64,000 nucleotides of DNA, from the NCBI RefSeq assembly GCF_023630705.1, contig NZ_JALQEM010000005.1, forward strand, positions 124,001-188,000. Direction: 5' to 3'. The stretch comes from Caballeronia sp. GAFFF1. GTDB taxonomy: Bacteria; Pseudomonadota; Gammaproteobacteria; Burkholderiales; Burkholderiaceae. Below are positions 1-11,844 of the stretch, piece after piece. The notes beneath the pieces are model-generated. The model was not told the origin of the DNA, made no database searches, and was given only the letters and a program-made list of their open reading frames with translations. The position numbers and the translations under genes are program-made. Numbering within the stretch: position 1 is the first letter of the stretch; each line of letters begins with the position of its first letter.

Positions 1-1
1 G

Positions 2-370
2 GAATACGACGTGATCGCCACGCTCAACCTGAACGGCGATTACATCTCCGATGCGCTCGCGGCGCAGGTCGGCGGCATCGGCATTGCGCCGGGCGCGAAC
101 ATGTCGGACTCCGTTGCAATGTTCGAGGCCACGCACGGCACCGCGCCCAAGTACGCCGGTAAGGATTACGTGAATCCGGGCTCGGAAATTTTGTCCGCCG
201 AAATGATGCTGCGCCATCTCGGCTGGACCGAGGCGGCGGATCGCATCATCGCGTCGATGGAGCAGTCGATTCTCTCGAAGCGCGTCACGTACGACTTCGC
301 GCGGCTGATGGAAGGCGCGACCCAGGTGTCGTGCTCGGGATTCGGCGAGGTGATGATCGAGAACATGTGA
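2..370 (+). CDS. icd: NADP-dependent isocitrate dehydrogenase, C-terminal part (truncated by window edge)
   Basis: The reading frame is open from the first bases and stops with TGA at 368-370, so only about 122 C-terminal residues are present. They include the family stretch [14 protein letters not shown], then [10 protein letters not shown] and the conserved [13 protein letters not shown], typical of bacterial TCA-cycle Icd, a cytoplasmic enzyme oxidising isocitrate to 2-oxoglutarate with NADP+. The real start lies upstream of the window. A bidirectional hairpin terminator follows 40 bp downstream. Recognition is secure from these motifs. Confidence 0.95.
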   Translation, partial: EYDVIATLNLNGDYISDALAAQVGGIGIAPGANMSDSVAMFEATHGTAPKYAGKDYVNPGSEILSAEMMLRHLGWTEAADRIIASMEQSILSKRVTYDFARLMEGATQVSCSGFGEVMIENM

Positions 371-410
371 CGCCGCCTTTGCGGCGCACATTCGACGGTC
401 GGGCAAGCAT

Positions 411-440
411 AAAAAAACCCGGCGCGAGGCCGGGTTTCAC
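411..440. terminator. Bidirectional intrinsic terminator between icd and the cold-shock gene
   Basis: A nine-base-pair stem (AAACCCGGC / GCCGGGTTT) with a short GCGAG loop is flanked by an A-run on the left and ends in T residues on the right. It lies between two convergent genes, so it can end transcription of icd (+) and of the cold-shock gene (-). Confidence 0.8.
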
Positions 441-461
441 GGGCTCATGGCACCCGAACGG

Positions 462-668
462 TCAGGCTGCGTCCTGGATGTTCGATGCCTGCTTGCCCTT
501 CGGTCCCTGGACGATCTCGAAAGTGACCTTTTGGCCTTCCTTGAGCGTCTTGAAACCGTTCATCTGAATCGCCGAGAAATGTGCGAACAGATCCTCGCCG
601 CCTTCGTCGGGCGTGATGAATCCGTAGCCTTTCGCGTCGTTGAACCACTTGACCGTACCAGTAGACAT
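462..668 (-). CDS. cspA: Cold-shock protein, CspA family
   Basis: A 68-residue single cold-shock domain that binds single-stranded RNA and DNA and acts as an RNA chaperone. RNP1 (KGYGFI) and RNP2-like (LFAHFS) motifs are both present, with the usual start [11 protein letters not shown]. The start codon at 666-668 was chosen over longer upstream frames because the protein then matches family length and a GAGGGGAAG ribosome-binding site sits just upstream. A good sigma-70 promoter lies about 130 nt further up, giving the long leader typical of cold-inducible csp mRNAs. Which Csp paralogue this is cannot be settled from the sequence. Confidence 0.93.
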   Translation of the reverse strand: MSTGTVKWFNDAKGYGFITPDEGGEDLFAHFSAIQMNGFKTLKEGQKVTFEIVQGPKGKQASNIQDAA

Positions 669-807
669 TCGTACTTCCCCTCTAACTCTCGTCGCAACCA
701 GAGCACGCTCGAAAAGCTCGACGGCCCACCCCACAGCGAACCGCCCCCTCCTCACTGCTCCCCTCGGCCTTTTTTGCCCGATGCCCCCGGAAAAAAGTGC
801 CAGTTTG

Positions 808-836
808 ATTGTTAAAGCTCTTAAATCGAGTGTCAA
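808..836 (-). promoter_or_regulatory. Promoter of the cold-shock gene
   Basis: On the minus strand a perfect -35 TTGACA (831-836) is followed after 17 nt by the -10 AACAAT (808-813). The predicted transcription start near 800 leaves a leader of about 130 nt before the start codon at 668, the organisation expected for cold-shock leaders that refold with temperature. Confidence 0.75.
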
Positions 837-838
837 GG

Positions 839-1148
839 AATTTTTGGGATGGCCGTTAAGCTCGTTGCAAAGTCCACATTCGTAGGGTAATTCCTGCTTT
901 CCCGTGTGCGCCGCCGTCCAAGCAAGGCATCTTGAAAAGTCGCATAATCGTCTCACTTGTGTGATACGCCCGGCAGCGCGCCACCGTCGTGCGGTTTGTT
1001 TTTTTTGAAGCTGTGCGATACTGGATTCGACGAGGTGCAAGCGGGCCGCGCCGAAGGTTGGGCGCCGGCAGGATTCGATGGACGGTCGCTGCGCGACGCG
1101 CGTTCTCCAGCCATACCATAGGGCCGTGCGGCCAGTGCTGGAGCGGCA
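839..1148. other. Intergenic region between the cold-shock gene and clpS
   Basis: About 310 bp between two divergent promoters. I see no ORF with protein-like composition, no RNA gene and no clear operator here. Confidence 0.5.
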
Positions 1149-1149
1149 A

Positions 1150-1177
1150 TTGCGAAGGCGTCCGTGTTGTTTAGAAT
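1150..1177 (+). promoter_or_regulatory. Promoter of clpS-clpA, possibly giving a leaderless transcript
   Basis: TTGCGA (1150-1155), 16 nt, TAGAAT (1172-1177). The clpS ATG starts at 1184, only six bases after the -10 element, so the predicted transcription start coincides with the start codon. No Shine-Dalgarno sequence is visible upstream of that ATG. Confidence 0.5.
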
Positions 1178-1183
1178 GGGTGT

Positions 1184-1498
1184 ATGGCGATAAATCCCAA
1201 CAAGCAGGATGGCACGGTACTCGAGCGGCAGGAGCAGAAGCTCAAAAAGCCGGCGATGTACAAGGTGGTGCTGCTGAATGACGACTTCACGCCGATGGAA
1301 TTCGTCGTGATGGTCGTGCAGGAATACTTCAATAAAGATCGTGAGACTGCGACGCAGATCATGCTGAAGGTTCATCGCGAGGGCAGGGGAGTTTGTGGGG
1401 TCTACACGCGGGACATTGCGTCGACCAAAGTTGAGCAAGTCGTTAGCCATGCACGGCAAGCGGGGCATCCGCTGCAGTGTGTGATGGAGGAAGCATGA
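1184..1498 (+). CDS. clpS: ATP-dependent Clp protease adaptor ClpS
   Basis: A 104-residue adaptor that binds N-end-rule substrates and delivers them to ClpAP in the cytoplasm. The core contains [17 protein letters not shown] and the conserved [17 protein letters not shown] segment lining the N-degron pocket. An unstructured Lys/Gln-rich N-terminal tail of about 22 residues precedes the core, as in the family. The stop codon overlaps the clpA start (ATGA), giving translational coupling with its partner. The start codon lies just after a -10 element. Confidence 0.97.
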   Translation: MAINPNKQDGTVLERQEQKLKKPAMYKVVLLNDDFTPMEFVVMVVQEYFNKDRETATQIMLKVHREGRGVCGVYTRDIASTKVEQVVSHARQAGHPLQCVMEEA

Positions 1499-3798
1499 TT
1501 GCCCAGGAACTGGAAGTCAGTCTGCACATGGCGTTTATGGAAGCACGTCAGGCGCGGCACGAGTTCATAACGGTCGAGCATCTTTTACTGGCCTTGTTGG
1601 ACAATCCGACCGCGGCTGAAGTGCTGCGCGCCTGCGCAGCAAATATCGAGGATTTGCGTCAGAACCTGCGCAATTTCATTCATGACAACACGCCGACCGT
1701 GCCCGGCACGGACGACGTCGATACCCAGCCGACGCTTGGTTTCCAGCGCGTGATTCAGCGCGCGATCATGCATGTGCAATCGACTTCGAACGGCAAGAAG
1801 GAAGTGACGGGCGCGAACGTGCTCGTCGCGATCTTCGGCGAGAAGGACTCGCACGCGGTCTACTACCTGCAGCAGCAGGGCGTGACGCGTCTCGATGTCG
1901 TGAATTTCATTTCGCACGGCATCGCGAAGACGAACAGCGGCGACGCCGCGAAGGCGAACAGCGAAGCGAATCCGGAATCGGAAGACGCCGCCGCCCAGAA
2001 GGAAACGCCGCTCGCGCAGTTCACGCAGAACCTGAACCAGCAGGCGAAGGACGGCAAGATCGATCCTTTGATCGGCCGCGAGCTGGAAGTCGAGCGCGTG
2101 GTGCAGGTGCTGTGCCGCCGCCGCAAGAACAATCCGCTGCTCGTGGGCGAAGCGGGCGTCGGCAAGACGGCCATCGCCGAAGGTCTCGCCTGGCGCATCA
2201 CGCGCGGCGAAGTGCCGGACATCCTAGCGGATGCGCAGGTCTACTCGCTCGACATGGGCGCGTTGCTCGCGGGCACGAAGTATCGCGGCGATTTCGAGCA
2301 GCGTCTGAAGACGGTGTTGAAGGAACTGAAGGAGCGTCCGCACGCCATTCTGTTCATCGATGAAATTCACACGCTGATCGGCGCGGGCGCGGCATCGGGC
2401 GGCACGCTCGACGCTTCGAACCTGCTGAAGCCGGCGTTGTCGTCGGGGCAGCTGAAGTGCATCGGCGCCACGACGTTCACGGAATATCGCGGCATCTTCG
2501 AAAAGGACGCGGCGCTCTCGCGGCGCTTCCAGAAGGTGGATGTCACCGAGCCTTCCGTCGAGCAGACGGTCGCCATTCTGCGCGGTCTCAAGTCGCGCTT
2601 CGAGGAGCATCACGGCGTGAAGTATTCGTCGGGCGCGCTGTCGGCGGCGGCTGAGTTGTCGGCGCGCTTCATCACGGACCGTCATCTGCCGGACAAGGCG
2701 ATCGACGTGATCGACGAAGCGGGCGCGGCGCAACGCATTCTGCCGAAGTCGAAGCAGAAGAAGACCATCGGCAAGAGCGAGATCGAAGAGATCATCTCGA
2801 AGATCGCGCGCGTGCCGGCGCAAAGCGTGTCGCAAGATGACCGCAGCAAGCTGCAGACGCTGGACCGCGACTTGAAGGCGGTTGTTTTCGGTCAGGATCC
2901 GGCCATCGACGCGCTGTCCGCGTCGATCAAGATGGCGCGCGCGGGTCTTGGCAAGACGGACAAGCCGATCGGCGCTTTCCTCTTCTCCGGCCCCACGGGC
3001 GTCGGCAAGACGGAAGTGGCGAAGCAGCTCGCGTTCACGCTCGGCATCGAACTGCTGCGCTTCGACATGTCGGAGTACATGGAGCGCCATGCGGTGAGCC
3101 GGCTGATCGGCGCGCCGCCGGGCTATGTCGGGTTCGATCAGGGCGGTTTGCTGACCGAAGCCGTCACGAAGAAGCCGCATTGCGTGCTGCTGCTGGATGA
3201 AATCGAAAAGGCGCACCCGGACATCTACAACGTGCTCTTGCAGGTGATGGACCACGGCACGCTGACGGACAACAACGGGCGCAAGGCAGATTTCCGCAAC
3301 GTCATCATCATCATGACGACGAACGCGGGCGCCGAGGCGATGGGCAAGGCGGTGATCGGCTTCACGTCGCGCCGCGAGTCGGGCGACGAAATGGCCGACA
3401 TCAAGCGCATGTTCACGCCGGAGTTCCGCAACCGTCTGGACGCGATCATCAGCTTCCGCTCGCTGGACGAGGAAATCATCCTGCGCGTGGTCGACAAGTT
3501 CCTCATGCAACTGGAAGATCAGCTGCACGAGAAGAAGGTCGATGCAGTGTTCACGGATGCGCTGCGCAAGCACTTGGCGAAGCACGGTTTCGATCCGCTG
3601 ATGGGCGCGCGTCCGATGCAGCGTCTGATTCAGGACACGATTCGCCGCGCGCTCGCCGACGAGCTGCTCTTTGGCAAGCTGCTCAACGGCGGCCGCGTGA
3701 CCGTGGACGTGGATGCGGAAGACAAGGTGCAGCTGACGTTCGACGAGAACTCGGCGCCGCCGCGTAATCCGAATCCGGAAGCGATCGAAGTGGATTGA
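1495..3798 (+). CDS. clpA: ATP-dependent Clp protease ATP-binding subunit ClpA
   Basis: A 767-residue AAA+ unfoldase that feeds substrates to the ClpP peptidase. An N-terminal double Clp-N domain (about 1-145) is followed by two ATPase modules. The first Walker A (GEAGVGKT) lies near residue 218 and the Walker B region ([10 protein letters not shown]) near 286. The second Walker A (GPTGVGKTE) is near 500, with [12 protein letters not shown] near 566. An IGF tripeptide near residue 620 fits the ClpP-docking loop. The start at 1495 overlaps the clpS stop (ATGA); the in-frame ATG at 1477 adds six residues that do not fit the family. Confidence 0.97.
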   Translation: MIAQELEVSLHMAFMEARQARHEFITVEHLLLALLDNPTAAEVLRACAANIEDLRQNLRNFIHDNTPTVPGTDDVDTQPTLGFQRVIQRAIMHVQSTSNGKKEVTGANVLVAIFGEKDSHAVYYLQQQGVTRLDVVNFISHGIAKTNSGDAAKANSEANPESEDAAAQKETPLAQFTQNLNQQAKDGKIDPLIGRELEVERVVQVLCRRRKNNPLLVGEAGVGKTAIAEGLAWRITRGEVPDILADAQVYSLDMGALLAGTKYRGDFEQRLKTVLKELKERPHAILFIDEIHTLIGAGAASGGTLDASNLLKPALSSGQLKCIGATTFTEYRGIFEKDAALSRRFQKVDVTEPSVEQTVAILRGLKSRFEEHHGVKYSSGALSAAAELSARFITDRHLPDKAIDVIDEAGAAQRILPKSKQKKTIGKSEIEEIISKIARVPAQSVSQDDRSKLQTLDRDLKAVVFGQDPAIDALSASIKMARAGLGKTDKPIGAFLFSGPTGVGKTEVAKQLAFTLGIELLRFDMSEYMERHAVSRLIGAPPGYVGFDQGGLLTEAVTKKPHCVLLLDEIEKAHPDIYNVLLQVMDHGTLTDNNGRKADFRNVIIIMTTNAGAEAMGKAVIGFTSRRESGDEMADIKRMFTPEFRNRLDAIISFRSLDEEIILRVVDKFLMQLEDQLHEKKVDAVFTDALRKHLAKHGFDPLMGARPMQRLIQDTIRRALADELLFGKLLNGGRVTVDVDAEDKVQLTFDENSAPPRNPNPEAIEVD

Positions 3799-3819
3799 CC
3801 CGCAGTCAGCTTCAAGTAG

Positions 3820-3858
3820 AAACGGCGCGTTCTTTCGAGAACGCGCCGTTTTTTTTTG
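3820..3858 (+). terminator. Intrinsic terminator after clpA
   Basis: A perfect GC-rich stem (AACGGCGCGTTCT / AGAACGCGCCGTT) with a TTCG-type loop is followed by nine or more T residues. It lies between convergent clpA and dut; on the minus strand the trailing T-run is weak, so it mainly serves clpA. Confidence 0.9.
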
Positions 3859-3870
3859 GCTTCGGAAAGC

Positions 3871-4317
3871 TCAGTGCTTGCCCGTGCTGCCGAACCCGCC
3901 CGCGCCGCGTTCGCTCGCCTCGAAGTCGTCGACGATGTTGAACTGCGCCTGCACCACCGGCACGATGACCAGTTGCGCGAGCCGTTCCATCGGATTGAGC
4001 GTGAACGCGGTGTTGCCGCGATTCCAGGTTGAAACCATCAGTTGCCCTTGATAATCCGAATCGATCAGGCCGACGAGATTGCCCAGCACGATGCCGTGCT
4101 TATGGCCGAGGCCGGAGCGCGGCAGAATGAGCGCCGCATAGCCGGGATCGGCGAGGTGGATGGCGAGGCCGGTGGGCACGAGCACCGTCTTTTGCGGCTC
4201 GATGATGAGCGGCGCATCCAGACACGCGCGCAGGTCGAGGCCGGCGCTGCCGGGCGTAGCATAAGCGGGCAGGACATCGCGCATGCGCGCGTCGAGAATC
4301 TTGACGTCGAGTTTCAT
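3871..4317 (-). CDS. dut: dUTP diphosphatase (dUTPase)
   Basis: A 148-residue trimeric dUTPase that hydrolyses dUTP to dUMP, keeping uracil out of DNA and supplying dTMP synthesis. All five family motifs are visible: [32 protein letters not shown] and the C-terminal P-loop-like [10 protein letters not shown]. It is the last gene of a minus-strand series coaBC, luciferase-like oxidoreductase, dut; only two bases separate it from the gene before. The coaBC-dut association is also found in enterics. Confidence 0.97.
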   Translation of the reverse strand: MKLDVKILDARMRDVLPAYATPGSAGLDLRACLDAPLIIEPQKTVLVPTGLAIHLADPGYAALILPRSGLGHKHGIVLGNLVGLIDSDYQGQLMVSTWNRGNTAFTLNPMERLAQLVIVPVVQAQFNIVDDFEASERGAGGFGSTGKH

Positions 4318-4319
4318 GG

Positions 4320-5327
4320 TCAGGCTGAACGGCCGAGCGCGAACGCGTCGGCGAGTAGTTGATAGGACCGCGAGCGTGCGGCGTAGCTGCCGGCGACCGT
4401 CAGAACGATCAGTTCGTCGGCGTCGAATTGTTCTTGCAGCGCGTGGAGCTTTTCGGTAACGCGCTCCGGCGTGCCGATGATGCTGCGCGCCTTCTCATGC
4501 GCGATCACCGCGCGCTCGCGCTCGCCGTATTGCTGCGCGACGCCCTGCGCGATCGACGGAATCGGCTGGTTGAGACCATACGCCATCTGCACGCGACGCA
4601 GATCGACGGCCTTTTCCAGCGCTTCGGCTTCGTCTTCGGTATCGGCGCAGATGGCGAAGACCGCCGCCGCGAGATACGGCTTCTCTTCGTGACCCGCGAC
4701 GAACCGCTCGCGATACGCCTCGGCCACGTGATGCCCCATGTGCGCGTTGATGAAATGCGCGAACGCGAAGCGAATGCCGAGCTGCGCGGCGAGCAAGCCG
4801 CCGAAATCGCTCGATCCGAGCATCCACAGTTCGGGGCGCGTGTCGATCTGCGGTTGCAGCAGCACGCCTTTGGCGAGCGAATCGTCGGGAACCTTGCCGT
4901 CGAAGAGCGCGATGAGTTCCGCCACTTGCTGCGGGAAGATATCGCCGCGATTGTACGAACCGGCGGCCACTGCCTGCGCGGTGCGCATGTCGCCGCCGGG
5001 CGCGCGCCCGACGCCCAGATCGACGCGATTCGGGAACAGCGCCTCCAGCATCAGGAACTGTTCGGCGACCTTGAACGGGTTGTAGTACGGCAGCATGACG
5101 CCGCCCGAGCCGATGCGGATGCGCTTCGTCAGACTGCCGATATGCGCGAGCATCACTTCCGGGCACGGGTTCGACACGCCGTACAGGCCGTGATGTTCCG
5201 CGCACCAGTAGCGCGTGTAGCCGAGATCGTCGGCGAGTTGGGCGAGATCCAGCGTCGCGGCGATGGCGTCCGCCGTCGTGTGGCCGTGGATGACCGGCGT
5301 CTGGTCCAGAACCGATAGCTTCGTCAT
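4320..5327 (-). CDS. LLM-class (luciferase-like) flavin-dependent oxidoreductase
   Basis: A 335-residue TIM-barrel flavin monooxygenase-like protein. The start [12 protein letters not shown], the RYWCAEHHG segment and [20 protein letters not shown] match the MsnO8/YhbW-like group, which use FMNH2 from a separate reductase; the substrate is unknown. The ATG at 5325-5327 is preferred to an upstream frame running back into coaBC. It lies seven bases after the coaBC stop and two before dut, so it is probably cotranscribed with both. Its place between two nucleotide/cofactor genes does not reveal a role. Confidence 0.88.
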   Translation of the reverse strand: MTKLSVLDQTPVIHGHTTADAIAATLDLAQLADDLGYTRYWCAEHHGLYGVSNPCPEVMLAHIGSLTKRIRIGSGGVMLPYYNPFKVAEQFLMLEALFPNRVDLGVGRAPGGDMRTAQAVAAGSYNRGDIFPQQVAELIALFDGKVPDDSLAKGVLLQPQIDTRPELWMLGSSDFGGLLAAQLGIRFAFAHFINAHMGHHVAEAYRERFVAGHEEKPYLAAAVFAICADTEDEAEALEKAVDLRRVQMAYGLNQPIPSIAQGVAQQYGERERAVIAHEKARSIIGTPERVTEKLHALQEQFDADELIVLTVAGSYAARSRSYQLLADAFALGRSA

Positions 5328-5334
5328 GTCGAGC

Positions 5335-6540
5335 CTACGAGAGAAGCGAGCCACCGCTCGGCGCGCGCTTGGCGATTTCCGCGATCAGCGTGCGCGCGAG
5401 CGACTGCTTGTCGGCGCGCGGCAACGGCGTGCGGCCCGATGCTTCGAAGAGCACCACTTCGTTGTCGTCGCGGCCGAAGGTGAGCGGCCCGAGATTGCCG
5501 ATCAAGAGCGGAACGTTCTTGCGCCTGCGCTTTTCCTCGCCGTGCAAGTCGAGATCGCCGCTTTCGGCCGCGAAGCCGACGCAATACGGCGGATTCGGCA
5601 GATTCGCCACCGAAGCGAGAATGTCCGGATTCTCGATGAAGTTGAACGCCGGCAAGGCATCGCTGGACTTCTTTATCTTGTGCTCCCTCGCGTGATCGAC
5701 GCGCCAGTCCGCCACCGCTGCCACTGCGATGAAAATCTCGGCATCGGGCGTGGCCTGCATGACGGCGTCGTGCATTTGCTGCGCGGTCTGCACGTCTTCG
5801 CGATAGACGCCCCAGGGCGTAGGCAGCGAAACCGGCCCGGCGACGAGATGCACGTCCGCGCCCGCCTGCGCCGCCGCGCGCGCGAGCGCGAAGCCCATCT
5901 TTCCCGACGAGCGATTCGTGAGGCCGCGCACCGGATCGAGCGGCTCGAACGTCGGGCCGGCGGTAATCAGCACGCGGCGGCCGCGCAGAATCTTGGGCTG
6001 AAACGACGCGCAAATGGCTTCGAACGCGGCTTCCGGCTCGATCATGCGGCCGTCGCCGACTTCGCCGCATGCCTGCGAACCCGAATCCGGGCCGAGCACT
6101 TCCACGCCGTCCGCGCGGATCTGCGCGACGTTGCGCTGGGTCGCCGGGTTCTGCCACATCTGGCGGTTCATCGCGGGCACTACGAGCAGCGGACAATCCC
6201 GTGCGACGCAGAGCGTAGAGAGCAGGTCGTCGCACATGCCGTGCGCGAGCTTCGCGATAAAGTCGGTCGAGGCGGGCGCGATGACGATGGCATGCGCCTC
6301 GCGTGAGAGGTCGATATGCGGCATGTTGTTCGGCATGCGCGCATCCCATTGCGACACATACACGGGACGCCCCGAGAGCGCCTGCATGGTGACGGGCGTG
6401 ATGAACTGCGTGGCCGCTTCCGTCATTACGACCTGCACGGTCGCGCCTGCCTTCACGAGGAGCCGCGTCAACTCCGCGATCTTGTAACACGCGATGCCGC
6501 CGGTCAGTCCCAGCACGAGATGTTTGCCTGCGAGTTCCAA
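5335..6540 (-). CDS. coaBC: Bifunctional phosphopantothenoylcysteine decarboxylase / phosphopantothenate-cysteine ligase
   Basis: A 401-residue bifunctional enzyme of coenzyme A synthesis. The N-terminal flavoprotein CoaC half (about 1-190) has GGIACYK, the catalytic His in NNMPHIDL, the PAMN motif and the recognition-loop cysteine in ACGEVGDGRM. The C-terminal CoaB half starts near GPTFEPLDPVRGLTNRSSGKMG and carries the KKSS segment used for ligation with CTP. A terminator lies between lspA and this gene, so it probably has its own promoter although lspA is upstream on the same strand. Confidence 0.97.
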   Translation of the reverse strand: MELAGKHLVLGLTGGIACYKIAELTRLLVKAGATVQVVMTEAATQFITPVTMQALSGRPVYVSQWDARMPNNMPHIDLSREAHAIVIAPASTDFIAKLAHGMCDDLLSTLCVARDCPLLVVPAMNRQMWQNPATQRNVAQIRADGVEVLGPDSGSQACGEVGDGRMIEPEAAFEAICASFQPKILRGRRVLITAGPTFEPLDPVRGLTNRSSGKMGFALARAAAQAGADVHLVAGPVSLPTPWGVYREDVQTAQQMHDAVMQATPDAEIFIAVAAVADWRVDHAREHKIKKSSDALPAFNFIENPDILASVANLPNPPYCVGFAAESGDLDLHGEEKRRRKNVPLLIGNLGPLTFGRDDNEVVLFEASGRTPLPRADKQSLARTLIAEIAKRAPSGGSLLS

Positions 6541-6553
6541 CTTGCCTCCGTCG

Positions 6554-6585
6554 CAAAAAAACGCGGCTCCGGAAAGGAGCCGCGC
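6554..6585 (-). terminator. Intrinsic terminator after lspA
   Basis: Read on the minus strand, CGCGGCTCC / GGAGCCGCG forms a nine-base-pair stem followed by seven T residues. It separates the ribF-ileS-lspA block from coaBC. Confidence 0.88.
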
Positions 6586-6594
6586 CTCATCACA

Positions 6595-7100
6595 TCACTT
6601 CGAGCCGCGTACGCGCCGCAGTTCGTCGAAAATCAGCAGCACCGCGCCGACCGTGATCGCGCTATCGGCCAGATTGAACGCCGGCCAATGCCACGTCTTC
6701 ACGTGGAAGTCCAGAAAGTCGATCACGTGACCGTAGGCGAGACGGTCGATCACGTTGCCGATCGCGCCGCCCATGATGAGCGCGAGTGCCGTGCAGAAGA
6801 GCCGCTGCGCCGCATGCTTCTTGAGCAGATAGCAGATGACGGCCGCCGCCACGACGCCGAGCGCGGTGAACGCCCAGCGCTGCCAGCCGCCCGCCGCCGC
6901 GAGAAAGCTGAACGCCGCGCCGCGGTTATAGACGAGCAGCAGATTGAAGAAAGGCGCCAGCGCATGCGGCTCGCCGTATGCGAACACCTTCTGGACCGCG
7001 ATCTTCGTCAACTGGTCGAACAGAATCACGATGAGCGCGACGCCGATCCACGGCGCGAGCGAACCGCTCGAAGTACTTTGTTTCGCCATAGTCCTTGCCA

Positions 7101-7101
<1 letters not shown>
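6595..7101 (-). CDS. lspA: Lipoprotein signal peptidase (signal peptidase II)
   Basis: A 168-residue inner-membrane aspartyl protease that removes prolipoprotein signal peptides. It has four predicted membrane helices and both catalytic aspartates, in NVIDRL and FNLADSAI. The start at 7099-7101 overlaps the ileS stop codon (TAATG), implying coupling; an ATG four codons later (7087-7089) is an alternative. ileS-lspA adjacency is widespread in proteobacteria. lgt, another enzyme of the lipoprotein pathway, lies at 54.7 kb. Confidence 0.96.
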
Positions 7102-9932
<2,831 letters not shown>

Positions 9933-10031
9933 GGGTGACTCAGTGAATTCGGTGAGACGGCGCGTTGGCGCGCGCGGTGTGTCGAAGGCGAGGCAGCGGG
10001 CGATGCGCTTGTTGAAAGCGCCACCGCGCGC

Positions 10032-11027
10032 TCACCTAATTCGGTCGGTGGCGGAAATGGCGAAGCCCGTCGCGCGGCTGCCGGCGTTGCTCGCGGGCGG
10101 CAGGCCGAAGTAGGCGCGCGCGTTGTCGACGTCCCTCGCGATGGCGGCGGACAGCGTTTCGAGGTCGACGTATCTTTCCTCGTCGCGCAGCTTCTTCAGG
10201 AACTCGACGCGCACGAGCTTGCCGTACGCATCGCCGTGCCAGTCGAGCACGAAGACTTCGAGCAGCACGCGGCCGGAATCGTCCACGGTCGGACGCAGGC
10301 CGAGGCTCGCGACGGCGGGCAGCGGTTCGTCCGCCAGGCCGTGCACGCGCACGACGAAAATGCCCGCGAGCGCCGGGCGCTTGTGGGCAATCGGAAGGTT
10401 GAGCGTGGGAAAGCCGAGATCGCGGCCGAGCTTCGCGCCATGCACGACGTGGCCGCTGATGATGTACGGACGCCCGAGCGCGACGTTCGCGGCGTCGAGG
10501 TCGCCCGCGACGAGCGACGCCCGCACCGACGACGACGAAATGCGCGCGCCGTTCGGATGCGCGACGGTGGCCATCTGCTCGACTTCGAAGCCGTACGTGT
10601 CGCCCGCAGCCTTGAGGGAATCGAAATTGCCCGCGCGTTTCGCGCCGTAGCAGAAGTCGTCGCCGACCATGACCCAGCGCGCGTGCAGGCCGTCGACGAT
10701 GACGTTCTTGACGAACGTGTCCGGCGGCTGGCTCGCGAATGTGTGATTGAAATGCTCGACCACCACGCGGTCGACGCCGTTGGTGCGCAGCGCTTCGAGC
10801 TTGTCGCGCAGCATGGCGATACGCGGCGGCGCGCCCGCCGGATTGAAGAACTCGCGCGGATGCGGCTCGAAAGTCATCACGCAGACCGGCAGCCCGCGCG
10901 CGTCCGCAGCCGCCCGCACGCGCGCAAGCAGCGCCTGGTGCCCGCGATGGACACCGTCGAAGTTGCCGATGGTCAGTGCGCAGGGCGCCCGGCTTTCGGC
11001 ATTGGGGAGGCCGCGAAAGACTCTCAC
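10032..11027 (-). CDS. ribF: Bifunctional riboflavin kinase / FAD synthetase
   Basis: A 331-residue enzyme converting riboflavin to FMN and FAD. The N-terminal nucleotidyltransferase domain carries GNFDGVHRGHQ and the ISSSSVR motif. The C-terminal flavokinase domain has LGFPTLNLPI and the RVEFLKKLR segment. I chose the GTG at 11025-11027 (product begins RVFRGLPNAE after the start) because it gives the usual family N-terminus. The longer frame would need a TTG at 11063, almost on the predicted transcription start. Confidence 0.93.
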   Translation of the reverse strand: MRVFRGLPNAESRAPCALTIGNFDGVHRGHQALLARVRAAADARGLPVCVMTFEPHPREFFNPAGAPPRIAMLRDKLEALRTNGVDRVVVEHFNHTFASQPPDTFVKNVIVDGLHARWVMVGDDFCYGAKRAGNFDSLKAAGDTYGFEVEQMATVAHPNGARISSSSVRASLVAGDLDAANVALGRPYIISGHVVHGAKLGRDLGFPTLNLPIAHKRPALAGIFVVRVHGLADEPLPAVASLGLRPTVDDSGRVLLEVFVLDWHGDAYGKLVRVEFLKKLRDEERYVDLETLSAAIARDVDNARAYFGLPPASNAGSRATGFAISATDRIR

Positions 11028-11071
11028 GATAGGCGTTGGTCGGTGGGGGGGCTGATGCTGCAAAGCGTTCG

Positions 11072-11077
11072 ATTATA
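11072..11077 (-). promoter_or_regulatory. -10 element upstream of ribF
   Basis: A perfect TATAAT on the minus strand, 45 bases before the GTG start of ribF. No convincing -35 is visible at the usual distance, so the promoter call rests on the -10 alone. Confidence 0.45.
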
Positions 11078-11178
11078 AACGCTCGCACGGATGCAGGGGC
11101 GCGCGTGCCGGGCGGCGCCGCCGGAGCGCCCGGCGCGTCGCGGTCGTGTTACTGGCACGATTTTCGCCGTCCCCGAAA

Positions 11179-11187
11179 TGATAAAAT
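11179..11187 (+). promoter_or_regulatory. Extended -10 promoter of purN
   Basis: TGATAAAAT, an extended -10 motif (TGn plus TAAAAT), ends six bases before the purN ATG at 11194. No good -35 is present, which extended -10 promoters can do without. The predicted transcript would have almost no leader. Confidence 0.5.
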
Positions 11188-11193
11188 CCGCGG

Positions 11194-11844
11194 ATGAAAA
11201 AAATCGTCATTCTGATCTCCGGACGCGGGAGCAACATGGAGGCCGTCGTGCGTGCTTGCGCGCGCGAGGGCTGGCCGGCGCGCGTCTGTGCGGTCATTTC
11301 AAACCGGCCGGATGCCGCCGGGCTCGGCTTCGCGGCCGCGAACGGCATCGAAACGGTCGTCGTCGATCACCGCGAATTCGACGGCCGCGAAGCGTTCGAT
11401 GCGGCGCTGGCGCGTGAAATCGACCGCTTCGAGCCGGATCTCGTCGTGCTGGCCGGCTTCATGCGCGTGCTCACCGACGCGTTCGTCGAACGCTACGCCG
11501 GGCGCATGCTGAACGTGCATCCGTCGCTCTTGCCGTGCTTTGCCGGCCTGCGCACGCACCAGCAGGCGCTCGACGCCGGCGTGCGCGTGCACGGCGCGAG
11601 CGTGCATTTCGTGACGTCGAAGCTGGATCACGGGCCGATCGTCGCGCAGGGCGCGGTGCCGGTCATCGCGGGCGACGACGCCGCCGCGCTCGCGGCGCGC
11701 GTGCTCGCCGTCGAACACATCATTTACCCGCGCGCGGTGCGCTGGTTCGTGGAAGGGCGTCTTTCTATCGAGGGCGAACGAGTCGCCCTCACGCCGTCTG
11801 AGCCGCAGTGGCTCTTTGCCGACATTGCCGGGGAGGGCGCATGA
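11194..11844 (+). CDS. purN: Phosphoribosylglycinamide formyltransferase (GART 1)
   Basis: A 216-residue folate-dependent transformylase of purine synthesis that transfers a formyl group from 10-formyl-THF to GAR. ISGRGSNMEA binds phosphate. The catalytic Asn/His region NVHPSLLPCFAGLRTHQQA and the catalytic Asp in LDHGPI are intact. The stop overlaps the start of the following methyltransferase (ATGA), so the two are translationally coupled though functionally unrelated. Confidence 0.97.
   Translation: MKKIVILISGRGSNMEAVVRACAREGWPARVCAVISNRPDAAGLGFAAANGIETVVVDHREFDGREAFDAALAREIDRFEPDLVVLAGFMRVLTDAFVERYAGRMLNVHPSLLPCFAGLRTHQQALDAGVRVHGASVHFVTSKLDHGPIVAQGAVPVIAGDDAAALAARVLAVEHIIYPRAVRWFVEGRLSIEGERVALTPSEPQWLFADIAGEGA

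Noticed and set aside
2224..3585. A 453-codon minus-strand frame inside clpA
   Set aside because: Antisense of a conserved ATPase, with Arg/Leu/Gln-biased composition and no ribosome-binding site.
11028..11063. TTG at 11063 as the ribF start
   Set aside because: It would lie almost at the predicted transcription start and adds 12 unconserved residues; the GTG at 11027 fits the family.
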